Positions 1-7,030 of a stretch of 11,065 bases of DNA are shown here, piece after piece. The stretch is from positions 1 through 11,065 of the forward strand of contig JAPJMP010000170.1 of assembly GCA_026461645.1 (NCBI GenBank). The letters are read 5' to 3'. The first letter of the stretch is position 1. Every line of letters begins with the position of its first letter. The DNA is from Burkholderiales bacterium (GTDB taxonomy: Bacteria; Pseudomonadota; Gammaproteobacteria; Burkholderiales; UBA11063). The translations under genes were made by a program, and so were the position numbers. The notes beneath the pieces were generated by a model that was not told the origin of the DNA, ran no database searches, and saw nothing but the letters and a program-made list of their open reading frames with translations.

Positions 1-450
1 AGCTAAATTATTTGCAAATTTTGCTAAAACTTTTGTTTTTCCAATACCAATACTTACTGGAATACCAATATTTTTCTTAATTGTTGTATGAATTAACTCG
101 GCTGTTGTATCAATATTTACTTGATTTAGGAGTATAAATGATTCATCAATACTATAAATTTCTTGTTGCTCAGAAAATTTAGCAATTGTTTGCATTACGC
201 GTGCAGATATGTCACCATATAATTCATAGTTAGAAGAAAAAGTTTGTACATTGTGCTGCTGACAGAAATTTTTAATTTGATAAAAAGGTTGTCCCATTTT
301 AATATTTAAGGCTTTAGCTTCATTAGATCTTGCCACAACACAGCCATCGTTATTACTAAGAACAATAACCGGTTGCTTTTCTAGTTTAGGTTGAAATAAT
401 CTTTCACAAGAAACATAAAAATTATTACAATCAATTAATGCAATATTCAT
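1..450 (-). CDS. umuC: UmuC, catalytic subunit of DNA polymerase V (N-terminal part, cut by window edge)
   Basis: This is a Y-family translesion DNA polymerase. With processed UmuD it forms Pol V, which copies across damaged template bases during the SOS response. The first 150 codons are present; the family is usually about 420 residues, so the little-finger domain and C-terminus lie beyond the left edge. Visible hallmarks are the N-terminal block with metal ligand D7 and the F11-Y12 pair (Y12 is the likely steric gate against ribonucleotides), SCERLFQP, the [16 protein letters not shown] block, and the catalytic YSIDES motif with D102 and E103. The fragment ends in the conserved [17 protein letters not shown] stretch. 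These features fit UmuC better than DinB. The gene starts 18 bp after umuD on the same strand, so the two are probably one operon. There is no strong Shine-Dalgarno sequence, which suggests coupling to umuD translation. No frameshift is seen in the visible part. Confidence 0.95.
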   Translation of the reverse strand, partial: MNIALIDCNNFYVSCERLFQPKLEKQPVIVLSNNDGCVVARSNEAKALNIKMGQPFYQIKNFCQQHNVQTFSSNYELYGDISARVMQTIAKFSEQQEIYSIDESFILLNQVNIDTTAELIHTTIKKNIGIPVSIGIGKTKVLAKFANNLA

Positions 451-468
451 AAAATTTCAGCTTAAAAA

Positions 469-885
469 TTATGTTTTATGTATAATATAAGTAACGACAC
501 CCCATATATTTAATTCTTGCTCATTTTTTAATATTATTTCTGGATATTCAGGATTGGCCGGAATAAGTTTAAGTATATTATTTTTATGATAAAGAATCTT
601 AACAGTAAAATCACCATCAACAACTGCAATTATTATTTTGCCATGAGTGGCATCTAATGATTTATCAACAATTAAAATATCTCCTTCATGAATATTGGCA
701 TCTATCATTGAGTTGCCACTAACTTTTACTAAAAACGTTGCTTCTTTATTTTTAATTAATAAGTTATTTAGATTAAGAAATTCATCTTGATACTCAGCAG
801 CAGGGCTTGGAAATCCAGCTTTGATTGTCGCATTGGACAATGCTATATTTACATTGGTTTCATTATTTATACTATAAATTTTCAT
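469..885 (-). CDS. umuD: UmuD, self-cleaving subunit of DNA polymerase V
   Basis: This is a 138-residue S24-family protein, almost the same length as E. coli UmuD (139). In the known system RecA-DNA filaments stimulate self-cleavage, and the shortened UmuD' activates UmuC for lesion bypass. The expected cleavage bond is A23-G24, just before the FPSPAAEY block. E. coli has Cys-Gly here and LexA has Ala-Gly. The catalytic dyad is visible as S59 in SGNSMID and K96 in DGDFTVK, followed by a conserved C-terminal beta fold ending in WGVVTYIIHK. There is no helix-turn-helix DNA-binding domain, so it is UmuD and not a LexA repressor. It is the first gene of a umuDC operon transcribed leftward and divergently from the branched-chain amino acid operon. 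Only a weak AGG precedes the ATG. Confidence 0.96.
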   Translation of the reverse strand: MKIYSINNETNVNIALSNATIKAGFPSPAAEYQDEFLNLNNLLIKNKEATFLVKVSGNSMIDANIHEGDILIVDKSLDATHGKIIIAVVDGDFTVKILYHKNNILKLIPANPEYPEIILKNEQELNIWGVVTYIIHKT

Positions 886-936
886 ATTGCCTGATGCTTC
901 TTATTGTTTTTATTAGTTAATAGTAAATATTTAACG

Positions 937-965
937 CTTAAAGGTAGTACCTTTTACTTTGACAA
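937..965 (-). promoter_or_regulatory. Candidate umuDC promoter
   Basis: Read on the minus strand, TTGTCA (960-965, five of six matches to the sigma-70 -35 consensus) is followed after exactly 17 bp by TTTAAG (937-942, four of six matches to the -10). Transcription would start about 45 bp before the umuD ATG. The perfect palindrome at 940-954 lies across the spacer and the -10 element, where a repressor would be expected to act. This is an inference from consensus matching. In AT-rich DNA the -10 match on its own is weak. Confidence 0.4.
940..954. promoter_or_regulatory. Perfect 7+1+7 palindrome, candidate operator
   Basis: AAAGGTA, a central G, then TACCTTT form a perfect inverted repeat. 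It overlaps the spacer and -10 of the candidate umu promoter. A second, smaller dyad follows directly: TACTTT at 955-960 and AAAGTA at 965-970. No CTG-N10-CAG box of the gammaproteobacterial LexA type is visible in the 202-bp gap, so this dyad is the best available candidate for a damage-response operator. The protein that would bind it is unknown. Confidence 0.35.
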
Positions 966-988
966 AAGTAGCCCAAATATGATAAACT
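959..988 (+). promoter_or_regulatory. Candidate promoter of the ilv-leu operon
   Basis: A perfect TTGACA -35 hexamer (959-964) is followed after 18 bp by TAAACT (983-988, four of six matches). A TG at 980-981 sits in the extended -10 position and may compensate for the weak hexamer. Transcription would start near 995, leaving a leader of roughly 90 nt before the acetolactate synthase gene. This -35 overlaps almost exactly the -35 of the candidate umu promoter on the other strand, so polymerase could probably occupy only one at a time. Inferred from consensus only. Confidence 0.4.
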
Positions 989-1023
989 ACATAAGTAAAT
1001 TTATGATTTTTTTATTAATATAA
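979..1023 (+). promoter_or_regulatory. Tiny Ile/Leu-rich reading frame, candidate leader peptide
   Basis: ATG at 979 opens a 14-codon frame, MINYISKFMIFLLI, ending in TAA at 1021-1023. If transcription begins near 995, only the internal ATG at 1003 would be available, giving MIFLLI. Either version is rich in isoleucine and leucine codons: four Ile and two Leu in the long form. It ends 23 nt before a hairpin followed by Ts, the arrangement of leader peptides that attenuate branched-chain amino acid operons. There are no valine codons and no good Shine-Dalgarno sequence. AT-rich DNA yields Ile and Leu codons by chance, so this remains a candidate. Confidence 0.3.
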
Positions 1024-1046
1024 ATCAATATTATTTGAGTAATTAT

Positions 1047-1072
1047 ACCAGCATTTTAACATGCTGGTTTTA
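1047..1072 (+). terminator. Leader hairpin followed by Ts, candidate attenuator
   Basis: ACCAGCAT (1047-1054) and ATGCTGGT (1061-1068) are perfect complements forming an 8-bp stem with a 6-nt loop, followed by Ts and then an AT-rich run. It lies between the candidate ilv promoter and the ilv ribosome binding site. The opposite strand has no T run after the stem, so it is oriented to act on rightward transcription. The stem is moderately stable and the T tract short, so it could be a leaky terminator or attenuator, or an RNA structure that affects translation. I found no convincing alternative antiterminator pairing by eye. Confidence 0.4.
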
Positions 1073-1076
1073 ATAT

Positions 1077-1080
1077 AAGG
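1077..1080 (+). promoter_or_regulatory. Ribosome binding site of the acetolactate synthase gene
   Basis: AAGG lies 7 nt before the ATG at 1088. An in-frame ATG at 1094 would be 13 nt away, so the first ATG is preferred. This site is just 8 nt beyond the leader hairpin, so folding there might also influence access by ribosomes. Confidence 0.6.
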
Positions 1081-1087
1081 TTTTGGT

Positions 1088-2767
1088 ATGGAGATGACCG
1101 GGGCACAAGTATTGGTAAGGTCTTTACTTCAAATGGGGGTCGACACAGTTTTTGGCTATCCAGGCGGAGCTATCATGCCAGTGTATGATGCATTATTTAA
1201 TGAAGATGGATTAAGGCATATATTAGTAAGACATGAACAAGGTGCAGCAATTGCAGCTGAAGGATATGCCAAAGCTTTAAATAAAGTTGGAGTTTGTATT
1301 GCAACTTCTGGTCCTGGAGCAACGAACCTAGTTACTGGAATAGCAGATGCCATGCTTGATTCAATTCCAATTGTGTGTATTACAGGGCAGGTAAATAGTT
1401 TTTTAATTGGTACTGATGCATTTCAGGAAGCTGATATTATTGGAATGACACTTCCTATTACCAAATGGAATTATCAAATTAGTAAAGCAACAGAGATTCA
1501 ATATATAATTTCTAAAGCGTTCCATATTGCAATTAGTGGTAGACCTGGTCCTGTTTTAATTGATATTACTAAAGATGCGCAACAAGAGTTATTACAATTT
1601 GATTTATCGCAAATAAATGTTTTTGATTATTCTCCAGATCTAATTGATGAAAAGTTTTATTTTAAAGCTGCGCAATTAATTAATCAAGCACAAAGACCGT
1701 TTATATTAGCAGGGCATGGAATTACCATTGCTGAGGCTGAGGCTGAATTAGAAGGTTTTATTAATTTGACCGGAATTCCTGTGGCCTGCACTTTACTTGG
1801 ATTATCAGCAGTTAATCCAGAACATCATTTATATGTTGGAATGTTAGGTATGCATGGTAATTATGCTCCGAATATCTTAACAAATGAAGCTGATTTAATT
1901 ATTGCAGTTGGTATGCGATTTGATGATAGAGTTACCGGAAGTTTAAAATCATATGCAGTTAATGCTAAAGTTATTCATATTGATATAGATCGTGCTGAGT
2001 TAAATAAAAATGTTAAAGCCGATGTTCCAATATGTGGTGATGCCAAAGTTGTTTTAAACCAATTAAAGCAACATGTTATCCCTAGAAATCATGATAGCTG
2101 GGTAAAAAGATTTAAAGAGCTTTATCAAATTGAGCATGAGGTTGTTATTTCTAATGAAACGCAGAAAAAAGATATTGGTTTGATTAAAATGGCAGAAGTT
2201 ATTAATTTGTTGTCTAAAAAAACTGATGGTAATGCAATTATTGTGAGTGATGTCGGACAAAATCAAATGACAGTTGCTCGTTATTATGACTTTAAAAATC
2301 CAAGATCACATATCACATCGGGTGGGCTTGGTACTATGGGCTATGCTTTACCTGCTGGAATTGGGGCTAAGGTTGCTAAGCCAAACACAGAAGTAATAGT
2401 TGTTTGCGGTGATGGCGGTATACAAATGAATATTCAAGAATTAGCCGTGATTGCTCAGGAAAATTTAAATCTTAAAATTATTATATTAAATAATGAATAT
2501 CTAGGGATGGTAAGACAATGGCAAGAACTATTTTTTGACAAAAGATATTCATTCACAGAATTATTAAACCCAAACTTTCAGAAAATTGCTGAAGCTTATT
2601 CAATACCATCATTACGAGTAGATGATCATAGTTTATTATCACAAGGAATTGATCAACTATTACAAGCAAAAACTTCGTTTTTACTTGAGGTTATGGTAGA
2701 GAAACAAGGAAAAGTTTTCCCTATGGTTGAAGCTGGATCTGGAGTTGGCGATGTTCGTTTGCAATAA
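1088..2767 (+). CDS. ilvB: Acetolactate synthase, large catalytic subunit
   Basis: This enzyme joins two pyruvates to acetolactate (toward valine and leucine), or pyruvate and 2-oxobutanoate to acetohydroxybutyrate (toward isoleucine). It uses thiamine diphosphate, Mg2+ and a structural FAD. At 559 residues it matches the family, which runs from about 548 (IlvG) to 574 (IlvI). The N-terminal ThDP domain has the TVFGYPGGAIMPVYD block and catalytic glutamate E50 in VRHEQGAA. The central domain carries GMRFDDRVTG near 275-284. The C-terminal domain has the ThDP motif starting GDGGIQMN at 441 and closing at N468-N469, and the active-site tryptophan W478 in VRQWQE. The start is set by the AAGG upstream. 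It is the first gene of the operon and is followed after 9 bp by its small subunit. Whether the closest relative is IlvB, IlvG or IlvI cannot be decided by eye, so the symbol is generic. Confidence 0.95.
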   Translation: MEMTGAQVLVRSLLQMGVDTVFGYPGGAIMPVYDALFNEDGLRHILVRHEQGAAIAAEGYAKALNKVGVCIATSGPGATNLVTGIADAMLDSIPIVCITGQVNSFLIGTDAFQEADIIGMTLPITKWNYQISKATEIQYIISKAFHIAISGRPGPVLIDITKDAQQELLQFDLSQINVFDYSPDLIDEKFYFKAAQLINQAQRPFILAGHGITIAEAEAELEGFINLTGIPVACTLLGLSAVNPEHHLYVGMLGMHGNYAPNILTNEADLIIAVGMRFDDRVTGSLKSYAVNAKVIHIDIDRAELNKNVKADVPICGDAKVVLNQLKQHVIPRNHDSWVKRFKELYQIEHEVVISNETQKKDIGLIKMAEVINLLSKKTDGNAIIVSDVGQNQMTVARYYDFKNPRSHITSGGLGTMGYALPAGIGAKVAKPNTEVIVVCGDGGIQMNIQELAVIAQENLNLKIIILNNEYLGMVRQWQELFFDKRYSFTELLNPNFQKIAEAYSIPSLRVDDHSLLSQGIDQLLQAKTSFLLEVMVEKQGKVFPMVEAGSGVGDVRLQ

Positions 2768-2776
2768 GTAGATATT

Positions 2777-3058
2777 ATGAATATGTATGTAATGATGTTA
2801 ATCACACAAAATACGCTATGTATGCTACAAAAAGTAGCGGGTGTATATTCAAGGTATAGAATTAATATTGAACATTTAAATGCTTCAAGACATTCTGAAT
2901 CACTTTCGTACTGGAATGTTGTTGTAAATACATCAGATGAAAAAATGGAGTTATTAATTAACCAACTAAAAAAAATCGTGGGATTAGTAGAGGTTAAAGT
3001 TATTGATAAAATGCCTCTTAGTGAAACTGTTAAATCAGTAATTAACGATAAATTTTAA
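2777..3058 (+). CDS. ilvN: Acetolactate synthase, short regulatory subunit (ACT domain)
   Basis: This 93-residue protein consists of one ACT domain, the size of the short regulatory subunits IlvN (96) and IlvM (87) of E. coli, not the roughly 160-residue IlvH. Such subunits raise catalytic activity and in most cases bind valine for feedback inhibition. The pattern LITQNTLCMLQKVAGVYSRY, then INIEHLNAS, then a second beta-alpha unit ending in QLKKIVGLVEVKV, matches the ACT fold. Compared with IlvH, the asparagines at N12 and N30 are kept, but the glycine normally three residues after the first is Cys (C15), a change at the effector site. There is no clear Shine-Dalgarno sequence and the gap to the large subunit is only 9 bp, so translation is probably coupled. 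Assignment rests on context as well as sequence; the IlvN/IlvM distinction is uncertain. Confidence 0.85.
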   Translation: MNMYVMMLITQNTLCMLQKVAGVYSRYRINIEHLNASRHSESLSYWNVVVNTSDEKMELLINQLKKIVGLVEVKVIDKMPLSETVKSVINDKF

Positions 3059-3074
3059 ACTGTAAAACGATAAT

Positions 3075-4319
3075 ATGAAAATGATTTTATCTCATGTGGA
3101 GCAAGCAGCAGCAAATATTCAAGATATTGTTATTAATACTCCTCTTGATTACTCAGAGCGATTATCGCAAAAGTATAATGCCGAAATTTATTTAAAACGA
3201 GAAGATTTACAACGTTGTAGATCATTTAAAGTACGCGGAGCATACAACAAAATAATGACTTTAAATGTTCAAGAGCGGAATAAGGGTATTGTTTGTGCCT
3301 CTGCCGGTAATCATGCTCAAGGTGTTGCTTACAGTTGTTCCAATTTAAATATTCATGGGGTTATTTTTATGCCACTTGCAACTCCGCTACAAAAAATTAA
3401 TCGTGTTAAGCATTTTGGTGGCAAATATATAGAAGTTATAACTGTTGGTGATACCTATGATGATGCTTATAGTAAGGCAATTGACTATTGTACTAAAAAT
3501 GGTTCTACCTTTATTCATCCATTTAATGATTATGATGTAATTTGTGGTCAAGCAACAGTGGCCAAAGAAATTTATCAACAATTAGGAAATAAATTAAATA
3601 TTGTTTTAACTCCAATTGGTGGCGGTGGACTTGCCTCTGGAGTGTCGGCATATTTAAAATTAAAAAATAGTTCAACTGAAATAATTGGCGTGGAACCTAA
3701 TGGGGCGCCAGGAATGTCTGAATCATTTAAGCAAAATTCATTAGTGGCTTTGAAAAATATTGATACTTTTGTTGATGGTGCAGCAGTTAAAAATGTTGGT
3801 GATTTAACTTTCAATATTTGTCAAAAAAACATGCAGCAAATTGTTTTAGTTCCCGAGGGTAAAGTATGTACCACCATGATCGAGCTTTATCAAAATGATG
3901 GAATTATTGTTGAGCCGGCAGGAGCTTTGGCCATTTCAGCATTAGATAACGTTAAATCTGAAATTAAACATAAAGTGGTGACATGTATTATAAGTGGTGG
4001 GAATAATGATATTTTACGCTATCCTGAAATTATGGAACGAAGTTTGGTTTATAAAGGACTTAAACATTATTTAATTATTGAGTTTAATCAAAAACCAGGA
4101 CAACTGAAAAAGTTTGTGAATGAGGCATTAGGGCCAAATGATGACATTGTTAGATTTGAGTATATGAAGAAAACCAATAAAGAATCAGGTGCTGCATTAA
4201 TTGGTATAGAAATATCTAAAAAAGAAGATTTTGAGCCATTATTACAAAGATTAACTGATATTGGAATAAACTATAGAGTGTTATCCAATAAAGAAATGTT
4301 GTATAACTATATAATATAG
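3075..4319 (+). CDS. ilvA: Threonine dehydratase (threonine deaminase), short single-regulatory-domain type
   Basis: This PLP enzyme deaminates threonine to 2-oxobutanoate, the committed step to isoleucine. At 414 residues it is much shorter than E. coli IlvA (514). The fold-type II core holds K52 in SFKVRGAY (Schiff-base lysine), the [12 protein letters not shown] block, a [10 protein letters not shown] phosphate-binding loop and SGGNND near the end of the core. The last 85 or so residues, from [10 protein letters not shown] through [11 protein letters not shown] to GIEI, form one ACT-like regulatory domain of the kind seen in Bacillus IlvA. That domain separates it from the catabolic TdcB, which lacks it. 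It begins 16 bp after the small-subunit gene with no clear Shine-Dalgarno sequence, and ends in TAG, unlike its neighbours. Isoleucine feedback is likely but inferred from the family. Confidence 0.94.
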   Translation: MKMILSHVEQAAANIQDIVINTPLDYSERLSQKYNAEIYLKREDLQRCRSFKVRGAYNKIMTLNVQERNKGIVCASAGNHAQGVAYSCSNLNIHGVIFMPLATPLQKINRVKHFGGKYIEVITVGDTYDDAYSKAIDYCTKNGSTFIHPFNDYDVICGQATVAKEIYQQLGNKLNIVLTPIGGGGLASGVSAYLKLKNSSTEIIGVEPNGAPGMSESFKQNSLVALKNIDTFVDGAAVKNVGDLTFNICQKNMQQIVLVPEGKVCTTMIELYQNDGIIVEPAGALAISALDNVKSEIKHKVVTCIISGGNNDILRYPEIMERSLVYKGLKHYLIIEFNQKPGQLKKFVNEALGPNDDIVRFEYMKKTNKESGAALIGIEISKKEDFEPLLQRLTDIGINYRVLSNKEMLYNYII

Positions 4320-4336
4320 ATAAGAAAGATAAATTT

Positions 4337-6049
4337 ATGTCGCTGCTAAAAAATAGAAGTACATTATTAACCAGTATTCCAGAGCATAAGGATTGGATTA
4401 ATCGTGCACCAGCGCGTGCAATGTTGCGAGCTGTTGGATTTAAAGATGATGATTTTAACAAACCTTTAATTACAATTTCGTGTCCGTATACTAATATTAC
4501 GCCATGTAATAACCATATAAAAACTTTAGGCGAAATAATTTGTGATGAAGTGGAAAAATCATATGGTAAAGCAATTGTTTTTGGTACTCCAGTAGTTTCA
4601 GATGGTGAAACCATGGGCATGGAAGGAATGAGATATTCATTAGTGTCTAGAGAGTTAATAGCAGATTGTATTGAAACAATGCATGAGGCTTATGTTGCTG
4701 ATGGAATTATATCGCTGTCGGGTTGTGATAAAACAATTCCAGCATCATTAATTCCATTGGCTCGTAATAATAGTATTGGTCTAACATTATATGGGGGTTC
4801 AATTCGTCCTGGTAAATTAAATCATCAAGATTTAACCATTGTTAATACTTTTGAAGCTGTTGGTAATTATAGTGTAGGTAAAATCTCTGCAGCTGAAGTT
4901 CATGCCATTGAGTGCAATTCCTGTCCTGGTAGCGGTTCTTGTGGTGGTATGTATACAGCCAATACCATGGCATCTGCAATTGAAGCGCTGGGTATGAGCA
5001 TGCCTGGAAGTGCAGCTAATATTGCGGTTGATGAAAATAATACAATAACAGCGGAAAAGCATCAAGATTGCATTGAGGCGGTTGCGGCATTAAAAAACTT
5101 ACTCATAAAAAAAATTCACGCACGGGATATTATGACAAAAAAAGCATTTGAAAATGCAATTACAGTGGTTCTAGCTTTAGGCGGTTCAACTAATGCTGTT
5201 TTACATTTATTATCTTTAGCACACGAAGCTGAGGTAGATTTAAATATTGATGATTTTGAACGCATTGGAGCAAAAGTGCCTTTATTGGGCGATTTTAAAC
5301 CATTTGGCAAATATGTAATGGCGGATCTGAAAAAAATCGGTGGTATTCCCATGGTAATGAAACACTTATATCAACATGGATTAATTCATGGTGATTGTTT
5401 AACTGTTACCGGTAAAACAGTCGCTGAAAATTTAGCTGCGGCACCACAATTCCCATTAAATCAGGATGTCATATATTCAATTACTAAACCTTTAGCCCAA
5501 CCATCAAAGCATATTTTAATTTTAAGAGGTAATTTAGCTCCTGAAGGTTCAGTATTAAAATTATCAGGTAAAGAACTCCTAATTCATAGTGGCCCAGCTA
5601 GAGTTTTTGAATCAGAAGAAGAAGCTCTCAATGCAATACTATTAGGTAAAATTAATAAAGGCGATGTAATCGTTATTCGTAATGAAGGACCTGTAGGTGG
5701 GCCAGGAATGCGAGAAATGTTGTCAGTTTCTGCTGCTCTTGTCGGTGCAGGGCTGGGTAAAGATGTGGCATTAATTACTGATGGTAGATTTTCCGGTGGA
5801 ACACACGGTATTATGTTAGGTCATATTTCTCCTGAAGCTAGTGTTGGTGGTCCAATTGGTTTGATTAAAGAGCATGATTTAATAACTATTGATATTCTTA
5901 AACGCACAATTAATTTAGAAATTACACAACATGAGTTTGCTCAGCGGCAAGCAAACTGGACTGCTACACCACCTAAATATAAAAGGGGAGTATTAGCTAA
6001 ATATGCAAAACTGGTAGTTAGTGCATCATTAGGGGCTTATACTAGTTAA
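4337..6049 (+). CDS. ilvD: Dihydroxy-acid dehydratase
   Basis: This iron-sulfur enzyme dehydrates the dihydroxy acids made by IlvC to 2-oxoisovalerate and 2-oxo-3-methylvalerate. The 570-residue length fits the shorter family branch; E. coli IlvD has 616. Three cysteines sit at the expected cluster positions: C57 in TPCNNH, C130 in SGCDKTIPA and C202 in [12 protein letters not shown]. This three-cysteine spacing is that of the branch with an oxygen-tolerant [2Fe-2S] cluster, so a [2Fe-2S] form is inferred. K132, next to C130, is the usual carbamylated Mg ligand. Near the C-terminus [11 protein letters not shown] is the conserved active-site loop. Related sugar-acid dehydratases (Edd) share the fold, but the operon context supports IlvD. 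It lies 17 bp after ilvA with only a weak purine-rich stretch as ribosome site. Confidence 0.96.
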   Translation: MSLLKNRSTLLTSIPEHKDWINRAPARAMLRAVGFKDDDFNKPLITISCPYTNITPCNNHIKTLGEIICDEVEKSYGKAIVFGTPVVSDGETMGMEGMRYSLVSRELIADCIETMHEAYVADGIISLSGCDKTIPASLIPLARNNSIGLTLYGGSIRPGKLNHQDLTIVNTFEAVGNYSVGKISAAEVHAIECNSCPGSGSCGGMYTANTMASAIEALGMSMPGSAANIAVDENNTITAEKHQDCIEAVAALKNLLIKKIHARDIMTKKAFENAITVVLALGGSTNAVLHLLSLAHEAEVDLNIDDFERIGAKVPLLGDFKPFGKYVMADLKKIGGIPMVMKHLYQHGLIHGDCLTVTGKTVAENLAAAPQFPLNQDVIYSITKPLAQPSKHILILRGNLAPEGSVLKLSGKELLIHSGPARVFESEEEALNAILLGKINKGDVIVIRNEGPVGGPGMREMLSVSAALVGAGLGKDVALITDGRFSGGTHGIMLGHISPEASVGGPIGLIKEHDLITIDILKRTINLEITQHEFAQRQANWTATPPKYKRGVLAKYAKLVVSASLGAYTS

Positions 6050-6082
6050 TAAAACACTACAAATAATTTTTAAGGGCATTAA

Positions 6083-7006
6083 ATGACTGGATACAAATAC
6101 GCATTCTTTAATAATAAAATTGATAATATAGAAAATGCAAAAATATCAATTATGACTAACGCCTTACAGTATGGAACCGGTGTATTTGGCGGAATTAGAG
6201 GCTACTATAATAGTGAAAAAAATTTTATTTCAATATTTCGCTTAAAGGAACATTACACAAGACTACTTGCTTCTATTAAAATTCTTGGCTGTGATTTTGA
6301 TTATTCAGTGGATCAATTATGTGAAATAACTATTGAATTAATTAGGCAAAATCAAATAAAGAAAAATACATATTGTCGGCCCTTTGCTTATTTAAGCACC
6401 CATAAGTTAGGGCCAAATTTAGCTCATGAAAAACTAGCATTTTGTATGTATATGATTCCTTTAGAAGATTATTTACCAACAGATAAGGGGCTTAATTTAC
6501 AAGTCTCTAGTTGGAGACGTGTCAGCGATAATGCAATTCCATCGCGCGGAAAGTTTTCTGGTGCATACCTTAATTCAGCTTTTGCACGTAAAGAGGCGGC
6601 TGACAATGGTTATGATGAAGCAATATTTTTAAATGAAGCAGGAAATGTATGTGAAGGTTCTGCAGAAAATATTTTCATTGTTAGAAATAATACCTTAATT
6701 ACACCTGATGTTACTAGCAACATCTTAGAAGGCATAACTAGAAATACTTTAATTCAAATAGCTAAAGAAAATAACATTAATGTAATTGAAAGAGCTGTAG
6801 ATAGAAGCGAGTTGTATGTTGCTGATGAAGTGTTTTTATCGGGTACTGGGTGCCAATTAGCTTGGATTAAGTCGATTGATAAAAGATTAATTGGTAATGG
6901 TGAAATTGGTAAAATAAGTGAATTTTTGCGCGCAAAATATTTAAATATTGTAAAAGGCAATGATGCTCAATATACTGATGCTTGTACAATAGTTGAAATG
7001 AATTAA
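6083..7006 (+). CDS. ilvE: Branched-chain amino acid aminotransferase
   Basis: This class IV PLP aminotransferase transfers an amino group from glutamate to the branched 2-oxo acids, the last step to valine, isoleucine and leucine. At 307 residues it is close to E. coli IlvE (309). Visible are the ALQYGTGVFGGIRGY block at 27-41, the PLP lysine K157 in SRGKFSGAYLNSAFARKEA, E191 in CEGSAENIF, the LEGITR phosphate-binding segment at 215-220 and the VADEVFLSGTG block. The same class includes D-amino acid transaminase and aminodeoxychorismate lyase, but length, motifs and operon agree with IlvE. An AAGGG at 6072-6076 lies 6 nt before the ATG. The 33-bp gap from ilvD is the widest in the operon but contains no promoter or hairpin that I can see. 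Confidence 0.94.
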   Translation: MTGYKYAFFNNKIDNIENAKISIMTNALQYGTGVFGGIRGYYNSEKNFISIFRLKEHYTRLLASIKILGCDFDYSVDQLCEITIELIRQNQIKKNTYCRPFAYLSTHKLGPNLAHEKLAFCMYMIPLEDYLPTDKGLNLQVSSWRRVSDNAIPSRGKFSGAYLNSAFARKEAADNGYDEAIFLNEAGNVCEGSAENIFIVRNNTLITPDVTSNILEGITRNTLIQIAKENNINVIERAVDRSELYVADEVFLSGTGCQLAWIKSIDKRLIGNGEIGKISEFLRAKYLNIVKGNDAQYTDACTIVEMN

Positions 7007-7030
7007 TAATAAATTATAAGGATTTTAAAT

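Noticed and set aside
886..915. CTG-containing segment (CTGATGC) just upstream of umuD as a LexA half-site
   Set aside because: There is no matching CAG at the required 10-bp spacing, so it does not form a LexA box.
978..983. TATGAT as the -10 of the ilv promoter
   Set aside because: The hexamer is good (five of six matches), but it lies only 13 bp from TTGACA and has no acceptable -35 at 16-18 bp. The extended -10 at 980-988 fits better.
1156..1353. Minus-strand frames inside the ilv and leu genes (for example 1156-1353, 2063-2266, 3575-3814, 5116-5352, 9973-10182)
   Set aside because: All lie wholly within strongly conserved plus-strand genes and show no plausible protein family, so they are chance open frames.
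1729..1746. Three near-tandem GCTGAG units in the acetolactate synthase gene
   Set aside because: They encode an ordinary Ala-Glu run at the start of a helix. Three copies of a 6-mer in coding sequence need no special explanation.
4216..4620. 134-codon open frame on the minus strand
   Set aside because: It overlaps the end of ilvA and the start of ilvD, both well supported by motifs, and its translation has no recognisable family features. It is an antisense shadow.
6050..6082. ilvD-ilvE gap as an internal terminator or promoter
   Set aside because: No inverted repeat with a T run and no paired -35/-10 is visible in these 33 bp, apart from the ilvE ribosome site.
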